A stretch of 9,455 bases of DNA from Desulfobacteraceae bacterium (GTDB taxonomy: Bacteria > Desulfobacterota > Syntrophobacteria > BM002): the NCBI GenBank assembly GCA_002899795.1, contig PPDG01000227.1:1-9455 (forward strand), read 5' to 3'. The stretch's first letter is position 1. Every line of letters begins with the position of its first letter. Position numbers and translations under genes: made by a program. The notes below the pieces were generated by a model. The model searched no databases. It saw nothing but the letters and a program-made list of their open reading frames with translations, and was not told the origin of the DNA. Positions 1 through 4,661 of this stretch are shown here, piece after piece.

Positions 1-255
1 ATTGAGAAAGTCGCCTTTCCCGAGCAGTGTAGCCCACCCCCACCCTATGGGGATGTTGGCCTCATGCACATACTGGCTCACCGGCATGGACCAGTATTGC
101 GAAACCTCGTTGATCGGTATGTAACTTTCAAAAATTCCGCTTACGTAGACGCAGAAAGTGATAAACAGGATCGCTATGGCGCCCCAGCTGCCGTAGAAGA
201 GCAAGTCGGCATAGGTTATCTGTTCGGGTGGAGCTTGCGGTGCCTTAGATGTCAT
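1..255 (-). CDS. Small membrane protein of unknown function, C-terminus cut by window edge
   Basis: I do not recognise this protein. Eighty-five codons are visible from an ATG at 253-255, and the reading frame is still open at base 1. The start is supported by a GAGGTG Shine-Dalgarno sequence five bases upstream. The first 18 or so residues are polar and proline-rich. A hydrophobic segment at about residues 19-43 (GSWGAIAILFITFCVYVSG) is a probable membrane helix. A more polar stretch with several Trp and Tyr residues follows (NEVSQYWSMP, IGWGWATLLGKGDF). It lies 18 bp downstream of the TSUP permease gene on the same strand, so the two are very likely co-transcribed, and it may be an accessory subunit of that transporter. 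That role rests on context alone. Confidence 0.75.
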   Translation of the reverse strand, partial: MTSKAPQAPPEQITYADLLFYGSWGAIAILFITFCVYVSGIFESYIPINEVSQYWSMPVSQYVHEANIPIGWGWATLLGKGDFLN

Positions 256-273
256 TTTTTCACCTCATACTTT

Positions 274-1227
274 TCAAATGCCAAGGCCCTTCAATAAAGC
301 CTTGATCCCGGCAAAAAGGAGCACAGTAATGACAATGTAGCGGATGACCTTCGGTTTCGCCACCGCCAAAATTCTCACTCCCACAAAAGATCCCAGCATG
401 AGTCCTACGATGGAAGGCACCGCCATGAGGGGAATCACGCAGCCCTGATTGAGATAGATCCAGGCCGCCGAGGTGTCGGTGATGGAGAGCAAAAACTTGC
501 TGGTTCCCACCGAAAGCTTCAAAGGTGCTCCCATGAGCAAATTGAGCACGGGAACATTGGCCCACCCCGCACCCAGGCCGAACATGCCGGCCATAAAGCC
601 GATGACGATAAAAAGAAGCAAGCCTGGTAGGGTGCGGTGGGTTTTCCACTCGATGAGTTCTCCGGTGGATGGCTCCAGATAAGCACCGGCCATTTTCAAA
701 GCTCCGCCTATACCGTCCTGCTTTTCCACCACCGGTCGCTCCACGTTCTTGGAAAAGGTGATCAAGAGCGCGATGAAAATGATTGTCGCCCCCAAGGCAA
801 TCTGGATGATGTTGGTGGGAAGAGCAAGACCCACGAGAGCACCGACAATGGCACAACTGGAGGCAATAAGGGCAACCGGCAGAGCGAGGCGGAGATTGGC
901 AAAGTTTCTTTTGAGCAAACCCGGCCCTGCTGCCAGAGCCCCGGCCAGGGCCACCAAAAGGCCGGTCCCCCTGACAAAGTCAAGATGGAATGGAAAAAAG
1001 CCGCTCACCAGCGGCACATAGAGCACGCCGCCGCCCACGCCGGCCAACACCGCGATGATCCCCAGGACAAAGCAGAAGAAAAAGAGTATCAAAGGCCAGA
1101 ACCACCAGGGACGTTGCGGACCCTCTATAGCCACCCCTTCTGCTGTTGCCCATGCGGGCGTCGATAGTGCATGGATTGCGACAAATATCGCACTTGCCGC
1201 CACTGATCTAAATGGGAATTTCAGCAT
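274..1227 (-). CDS. TauE/SafE (TSUP) family anion permease
   Basis: This is a 317-residue integral membrane protein of the TSUP family (TauE/SafE, former DUF81). Members move sulfite, sulfonates, sulfoacetate or related anions across the inner membrane; the substrate here cannot be read from sequence. Residues 1-27 look like a signal peptide or first helix ending in PAWA-T. The family repeat motifs are clear: GIIAVLAGVGGGVLYVPLV at 56-74, and a second half with GMFGLGAGWANVPVLNLL at 214-231 followed by KLSVGTS. A hydrophilic loop at about 160-200 (YLEPSTGELIEW) separates the halves. I chose the ATG at 1225-1227 because GAGGA lies five bases upstream and the signal-like N-terminus begins there. 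A TTG at 1311 would add 28 residues with no hydrophobic character. The small membrane protein follows after 18 bp. A promoter and a palindromic operator-like site lie upstream. Confidence 0.9.
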   Translation of the reverse strand: MLKFPFRSVAASAIFVAIHALSTPAWATAEGVAIEGPQRPWWFWPLILFFFCFVLGIIAVLAGVGGGVLYVPLVSGFFPFHLDFVRGTGLLVALAGALAAGPGLLKRNFANLRLALPVALIASSCAIVGALVGLALPTNIIQIALGATIIFIALLITFSKNVERPVVEKQDGIGGALKMAGAYLEPSTGELIEWKTHRTLPGLLLFIVIGFMAGMFGLGAGWANVPVLNLLMGAPLKLSVGTSKFLLSITDTSAAWIYLNQGCVIPLMAVPSIVGLMLGSFVGVRILAVAKPKVIRYIVITVLLFAGIKALLKGLGI

Positions 1228-1232
1228 AGCTA

Positions 1233-1237
1233 TCCTC
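1233..1237 (-). promoter_or_regulatory. Ribosome binding site that fixes the TSUP start
   Basis: Read on the minus strand, GAGGA is followed by a five-base spacer (TAGCT) and ATG. It favours the ATG at 1225-1227 over the in-frame TTG at 1309-1311. Confidence 0.6.
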
Positions 1238-1322
1238 GCGCAAAAAGTTCCAGCACAGCTTTGTATGCCAGCAGAATGACCACCCACGGCACTACGTGCA
1301 ATTTTTAACAATCAGTTTACTA

Positions 1323-1350
1323 ATTAGCAAATTGTCGGCTGGAGTGTCAA
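1323..1350 (-). promoter_or_regulatory. Sigma-70-type promoter of the TSUP operon
   Basis: On the minus strand a perfect TTGACA -35 hexamer (1345-1350) is followed by a 16-bp spacer and GCTAAT (1323-1328), four of six matches to TATAAT. The inferred start site is near 1316, giving a leader of about 90 nt before the TSUP ATG. The region around the -10 is AT-rich. The consensus -35 makes this the most convincing promoter on the left side of the window. Confidence 0.55.
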
Positions 1351-1371
1351 GGAGAAAGTAGGACAAAAATG

Positions 1372-1384
1372 TTGCATTTTGCAA
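1372..1384. promoter_or_regulatory. Perfect 13-bp palindrome, LysR-type T-N11-A box
   Basis: TTGCA-TTT-TGCAA is an interrupted perfect dyad with the T-N11-A layout of LysR-type regulator recognition sites. Its centre is about 62 bp upstream of the inferred TSUP transcription start, the position where such regulators usually bind. LysR proteins such as CysB and Cbl control sulfur genes in other bacteria, which would suit a TSUP operon. No LysR gene is visible in this window. Confidence 0.4.
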
Positions 1385-1411
1385 TACTAGAATCATTTAC
1401 CTAGTTCAAAT

Positions 1412-1432
1412 CACGGCTGGATTTCGCCGGTG
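1412..1432 (-). other. Small hairpin between the Usp and TSUP genes
   Basis: CACCGGC pairs with GCCGTG (one bulged C, eight-base loop) in the minus-strand transcript, about 63 nt after the Usp stop codon. No U-run follows, so it is at best a weak terminator or a 3'-end stabilising hairpin. The rest of the 1228-1494 gap holds the TSUP leader, promoter and palindrome. Confidence 0.25.
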
Positions 1433-1494
1433 CAAGGGGGTACGGTATTGTTGCTAGAAACCCAGGTAGATAGTACATTTCATGATGAAAGCTT

Positions 1495-2325
1495 TTATCT
1501 GTAGAGCAGTACCGGTCGAGTGGTGCGCCGGATGATCTGCAGTGACCTATCACTCAGGATGTTAAAACGACCGGACTTGCCAAAACCCTGAGCTCCAAGC
1601 ACCACGAGATCGTAGTTATTTAGCACTATTTCTCGAACCACTTCTTCAACCACGTTGCCTTCTATAAGCTTGGTTTGAGGTTGGTGTTCCAGCTTATTGA
1701 GGGCGGACTCCCCCTTTAGAACACAGGCGTCAGCGAACTCCTGGCTTTCTTGGCCGTCGGTATCGCGAACGTGCATCAGGGTGATCTCGGGCTTTTTCTT
1801 CAACAGCATGGGGCCGATGAAATTGAGAGCTTCTTGGTCGCAAGAGGAGCCGGAGTAGGCCACCAACACTCTATGTATGTTTCTCAGTTCTCTGACAATG
1901 AGCACGGGCCGGCTTGAGTGATGGATGACCTGGTTGTGCACCTGCCCGAGAAGCATCTCCCTGAGAGCTGAAGACCGATGGCAGCCGAGCACAATGAGGT
2001 CGACGTCTTTATCGCTGGCTTCACGGATAATCACCTCCGCCGGGTCGCCTACCAGAATTCTGGGCTCACAGGGGACCTTCCCCTCGAGGCACATCTCGCA
2101 GGCGTCAGCAATGGCTGCCTCGACCTCTTTGGCGTGCTCATCAATTTTCTTCTTGTGATCCTTTTTCAGAAATGGAATGTCGAAGTCTTCAAGAATGATG
2201 TTTCCCACATCCTTCTTTACGTGGATGGCGTCGACCTCGGCATCAAAGTGTTCCAGCAGGTGACAGGCGTACCGAAGCGCCAGACGTGACTCCAGGTCTC
2301 GGTCAACCGCGACAAGAACCTTCAT
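1495..2325 (-). CDS. Tandem-domain universal stress protein (UspA family)
   Basis: This is a 276-residue cytoplasmic protein with two Usp folds in tandem: residues 1-145 (starts MKVLVAVDRD, ends RPVLIVRE) and 150-276 (starts HRVLVAYSGS, ends RPVLLYR). Each half has the strand pattern of the family, including DLIVLG and DLVVLG before the nucleotide loop. The canonical ATP-binding motif G-x2-G-x9-G-(S/T) is degenerate in both halves. The first reads GCHR...GQ, with the second Gly replaced by Arg. The second reads GAQG...LS, with the third Gly lost. Nucleotide binding may therefore be altered. The start at 2325 is set by AAGGGGG five bases upstream; an in-frame ATG at 2382 would add 19 residues but has no good ribosome site. 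Such proteins commonly sit beside transporters in deltaproteobacteria-like genomes, and this one lies between two anion permeases. Confidence 0.9.
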   Translation of the reverse strand: MKVLVAVDRDLESRLALRYACHLLEHFDAEVDAIHVKKDVGNIILEDFDIPFLKKDHKKKIDEHAKEVEAAIADACEMCLEGKVPCEPRILVGDPAEVIIREASDKDVDLIVLGCHRSSALREMLLGQVHNQVIHHSSRPVLIVRELRNIHRVLVAYSGSSCDQEALNFIGPMLLKKKPEITLMHVRDTDGQESQEFADACVLKGESALNKLEHQPQTKLIEGNVVEEVVREIVLNNYDLVVLGAQGFGKSGRFNILSDRSLQIIRRTTRPVLLYR

Positions 2326-2330
2326 TATAT

Positions 2331-2337
2331 CCCCCTT
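2331..2337 (-). promoter_or_regulatory. Strong ribosome binding site for the Usp gene
   Basis: Minus-strand AAGGGGG is followed by ATATA and then ATG at 2323-2325. It selects this start over the upstream in-frame ATG at 2380-2382. Confidence 0.6.
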
Positions 2338-2381
2338 AGGCTTGCTTTCTACCAAGTTCTCAAAGAAATCAGACAGCCGCA

Positions 2382-2400
2382 TCTGGTAACAATAACCAGA
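2382..2400. promoter_or_regulatory. 19-bp interrupted palindrome in the Usp leader
   Basis: TCTGGT and ACCAGA form perfect six-base arms around a seven-base centre. The site lies just downstream of a -10-like TATACT (2412-2417, minus strand), so it would sit at about +5 to +23 of a Usp transcript. It could act as a repressor operator or an RNA hairpin. Nothing in the window identifies a cognate regulator. Confidence 0.3.
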
Positions 2401-2411
2401 ACGTCATTCTC

Positions 2412-2417
2412 AGTATA
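2412..2417 (-). promoter_or_regulatory. Possible -10 element for the Usp gene
   Basis: Minus-strand TATACT matches five of six bases of the sigma-70 -10 consensus and lies about 87 bp upstream of the Usp ATG. No recognisable -35 hexamer (TTGACA-like) is found at 16-18 bp, and there is no TGn extension. If real, it is weak or activator-dependent. Confidence 0.22.
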
Positions 2418-2429
2418 ATCGAAGAAACT

Positions 2430-2446
2430 GGAGAACCCCATTCTCC
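2430..2446 (-). other. Short hairpin after the SLC13 permease gene
   Basis: GGAGAA and TTCTCC form a six-base-pair stem with a five-base loop about 55 nt after the permease stop codon. In the minus-strand RNA it is followed by AGUUUCUUC, only moderately U-rich. It may be a weak terminator. It also covers a GGAGA-AUG sequence, so it could hide that site from ribosomes. Confidence 0.25.
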
Positions 2447-2458
2447 TTCCTCAAAAGT

Positions 2459-2501
2459 TATACATCAAATCTTCCTCTGTATATACATCAAATCTTCCTC
2501 T
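2459..2501 (-). repeat. Perfect 20-bp direct repeat, two copies, 23-bp period
   Basis: The copies at 2459-2478 and 2482-2501 are identical, with a three-base spacer, and begin right after the SLC13 permease stop codon. Read on the minus strand, each unit contains AGAGGA followed by an ATG, that is, a ribosome-site-plus-start pattern. The arrangement suggests a recent slippage duplication. There are only two copies and the spacer is three bases, so it is not a CRISPR array. Confidence 0.8.
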
Positions 2502-4316
2502 TTATTGGATCCCGTAAAAGAGGTAGATTACCGTGAGCATCACCGCGAGAAAGATGAAGGTCATCACAGCCCCGGCCTTGGCGTAGTCCACAGTGCGGTA
2601 GCCGCCTGGCCTCATGATCAGGGCGTTGACTTGGTGGGTGGGAAGAACAAAGGTGTTGGAAGCGGAAAGACCCACCACCAGCGCAGCCATCCTCGGATCG
2701 CCGCCTGCCATGAGCGCCATGTTCATACAGAGGGGGACCAGAAGCACGGTGGCACCCACATTGGAGATCACCAGGGTAAAGAAGGAGGTCATGACTCCCA
2801 CCACCGCCAGGAGGACTATCGGTTGCACTTCCCCGATTATCTCCAGTATGGTCTTGGCTATATAGGCGGCTGTACCCGTTTGTTCGAAGGCAAATCCAAG
2901 GGGAATGAGCCCAGCCAGGAGAAAAACCGTCATCCAATCCACCGAATGGTAGGCCTCGTCCACGGTCAGCACCCCGGTGATGATCATGCCCAGTGCCCCT
3001 GACATCAAGGCCACAGAAAGTTGCATCTTGAAGAAAATGATCTGGGCCAAGGCTACCGCCAGCCACAACACCGCGAGCTTGGCCTTCTCCGGACGCAAAA
3101 TCTCACCTTCCAGGGGTGAGGCAAAGGTAAGTGCCCTAGGCTGAGGCTGGTTTCGGAGGCGGTGAAACCTGTCCCAGGGACCCTGGAGCAATATGGCATC
3201 GCCCATGTTCAGACGTACGTGTTTGAGGCCGGAGTAGTAAACGCGCCCCCGGGTGTAGACGGCAATGGGATTCACCCGGTATTGCTCTTGAAACCCTGCT
3301 TCGCTCAAAGTTTTCCCTATGAGCTCTGATCGAGGTGAAACCACGGTTTCCACCAGACCGGCATTGGTACGCGCGAATTCATCAGCAAAATAATCCAAGC
3401 CATCCTTTATTTGCCAGCCCATAATCTCAGCCAGTCTTCTGACGTTGACTTCCCTGCCGATGATTACCAAATCATCACCCGGGCCTATTGAGTCAGTCCG
3501 CCGCGGCACCAGCCTCTTACTGCCTGTCGCAGAGTTACCCAGAGCAACCACGCTCACCAAGAAGTCCTGGCGAATGGCAAGTTCTTCCAGCGTTTTCCTG
3601 CCATCAAAGGTATCGGGCACGTGAAGCTCGAACGGATGATCCAGGGCAGGGTAATCAGTTATAAGCATGGCGGTGGTATCGAGATCGGCCTCGCCTTTCG
3701 CGGCTGGTAGAATGAACCTGCCCAGAATCATGAAATAGATAATGGCGCTGACGACCAGGCAAATGCCGATAGGTGTCTGGGTGAAGAGGCCGAAGGGCTC
3801 CAGCTTCTTTCCCCCAAGAACCATGAGGTCGTTGAGAAGGATCGTGGGGCTGGCTCCTACGAGGGTCATGGTGCCGCCGATGATGGCACAAAAACCCATG
3901 GGCATGAGCAGTCTGGAAATGGGAATGTCGAGCCGTTTGGAGATCCTTTGCGTGGCGGGAAGGAAAAGGGCCGCTGCGCCGATATTCTGCATCATGCTCG
4001 ATATAACCGCCACGGTTCCGGAGATCAGGGCCATTATCCGTCTTTCACTGCGGCCGCCCAACTTAATGATGGGGCTGGCAACCTTGTTCATTACTCCGGT
4101 CTTGTCCAACCCTGCGCCAATGATGATCACTGCAATTATGGAGACCACTGCGTTACTGCTCAGCCCCAGAAAAGCCTGTTTGGGAGTTACAAGCCCGATG
4201 AGGGGCAGAAGCACCATCATCAAAATGCCCACCACGTCCACCCGAACCCACTCGAATACGAATAGAGTGATTACGAAAGCTAAGACAATTAGCGTCATTA
4301 CCATGTCAGCGGTCAT
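2502..4316 (-). CDS. SLC13/DASS-family anion permease with two RCK_C (TrkA-C) domains
   Basis: This is a 604-residue membrane transporter of the SLC13 (divalent anion:Na+ symporter) group in its long form, with two soluble domains in the central loop. Membrane segments occupy about residues 5-205 and 412-604. The paired re-entrant motifs are visible as QNIGAAALFLP (110-120) and SNVGATVLLVP (518-528), the positions of the family's SNT-like motif. RCK_C-type regulatory domains lie at about 225-300 (ends GDDLVIIGREVNVRRL) and 318-390 (IGKTLSEAG, ends GDAILLQGPWDRFHRL); in other proteins these bind small ligands and gate transport. Substrates in the family include sulfate, dicarboxylates and related anions; the substrate here is not readable. 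The start at 4316 has AAAGGAG eight bases upstream. The gene is divergent from the receiver-Lon gene, and a Usp gene follows 176 bp downstream. Confidence 0.9.
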   Translation of the reverse strand: MTADMVMTLIVLAFVITLFVFEWVRVDVVGILMMVLLPLIGLVTPKQAFLGLSSNAVVSIIAVIIIGAGLDKTGVMNKVASPIIKLGGRSERRIMALISGTVAVISSMMQNIGAAALFLPATQRISKRLDIPISRLLMPMGFCAIIGGTMTLVGASPTILLNDLMVLGGKKLEPFGLFTQTPIGICLVVSAIIYFMILGRFILPAAKGEADLDTTAMLITDYPALDHPFELHVPDTFDGRKTLEELAIRQDFLVSVVALGNSATGSKRLVPRRTDSIGPGDDLVIIGREVNVRRLAEIMGWQIKDGLDYFADEFARTNAGLVETVVSPRSELIGKTLSEAGFQEQYRVNPIAVYTRGRVYYSGLKHVRLNMGDAILLQGPWDRFHRLRNQPQPRALTFASPLEGEILRPEKAKLAVLWLAVALAQIIFFKMQLSVALMSGALGMIITGVLTVDEAYHSVDWMTVFLLAGLIPLGFAFEQTGTAAYIAKTILEIIGEVQPIVLLAVVGVMTSFFTLVISNVGATVLLVPLCMNMALMAGGDPRMAALVVGLSASNTFVLPTHQVNALIMRPGGYRTVDYAKAGAVMTFIFLAVMLTVIYLFYGIQ

Positions 4317-4496
4317 ACTGGGTGCTCCTTTCTGTCTTGGCCAACTGTATGGCGTGATACATAAGTTGCTGGGCTGTACACGGTGAGGTGACTCTGCCCG
4401 GGGAGGCCGCGGGTTGCTCGTTGTTCAATAATTTTCGTCTGATTTATCCTGTGGCAAGATGAAACGACAGCTTCTCAGGACAAAGCGACCCGAACT

Positions 4497-4525
4497 AATT
4501 TAGCAGAAGGCTGGAGCAAGTGCAA
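4497..4525 (-). promoter_or_regulatory. Possible promoter of the SLC13 permease gene
   Basis: Minus-strand TTGCAC (4520-4525) and TAAATT (4497-4502) are 17 bp apart, matching three and four consensus bases respectively. The leader to the ATG at 4316 would be about 175 nt. The match is modest. In the 4317-4496 leader I see only a GC-rich patch near 4398-4412 and an imperfect TTGTTCAATAA dyad near 4423, and no small gene. Confidence 0.3.
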
Positions 4526-4526
4526 G

Positions 4527-4554
4527 TTTTAACAAGCTCAAAATGTGCTATACT
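4527..4554 (+). promoter_or_regulatory. Extended -10 promoter of the receiver-Lon gene
   Basis: TGC-TATACT (4546-4554) is an extended -10 element, with TG one base before a hexamer matching five of six bases. A poor -35 (TTTTAA, 4527-4532) lies 16 bp upstream, as is usual for extended -10 promoters. Transcription would begin near 4561 and give a leader of about 100 nt. It lies back to back with the candidate permease promoter on the other strand, one base between the two -35 hexamers. Confidence 0.5.
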
Positions 4555-4649
4555 GCTGGCGCGGTGATATCCTGGTAGCCACCTTCAGGCGATGTGGGAT
4601 CGATCTGGCAAGCATTGGAACGCAGGAATGGATTGTTGGCCTGCATTTT

Positions 4650-4656
4650 GAGGGAG
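4650..4656 (+). promoter_or_regulatory. Ribosome binding site that fixes the receiver-Lon start
   Basis: GAGGGAG is followed by a five-base spacer (TTGGC) and the ATG at 4662. The longer in-frame GTG at 4545 overlaps the -10 promoter element and has no ribosome site, so it is rejected. Confidence 0.7.
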
Positions 4657-4661
4657 TTGGC

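Noticed and set aside
637..1167. 176-codon plus-strand frame (and the other long frames opposite or within the TSUP, permease and Lon genes)
   Set aside because: These are shadows of well-supported coding regions, with low-complexity basic or Gly/His-rich translations and no ribosome sites.
1228..1311. TTG start adding 28 residues to the TSUP permease
   Set aside because: The added residues are not hydrophobic, TTG is a rare start, and the ATG at 1227 has both a ribosome site and a signal-like N-terminus.
1478..1490. TTTCATGATGAAA palindrome just after the Usp stop codon
   Set aside because: It also fits T-N11-A but lies about 170 bp from the TSUP start site and is AT-rich; chance or 3'-end structure is more likely.
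2436..2444. CCCCATTCT, resembling a heat-shock sigma-32 -10 element on the plus strand
   Set aside because: No CTTGAA-like -35 lies upstream and it points into the 3' end of an opposite-strand gene.
2459..2501. Two-copy repeat considered as a CRISPR fragment or insertion-sequence footprint
   Set aside because: The spacer is three bases, there are only two copies, and no transposase, terminal inverted repeats or cas genes are present.
4598..4613. TGGCAAGCATTGG considered as a sigma-54 promoter for Lon
   Set aside because: The -24 GG is present but the required GC ten bases later is missing (it reads GA/AA).
4545..4661. In-frame GTG start adding 39 residues to the Lon protein
   Set aside because: It overlaps the extended -10 element, lacks a Shine-Dalgarno sequence, and the ATG at 4662 has a strong one.
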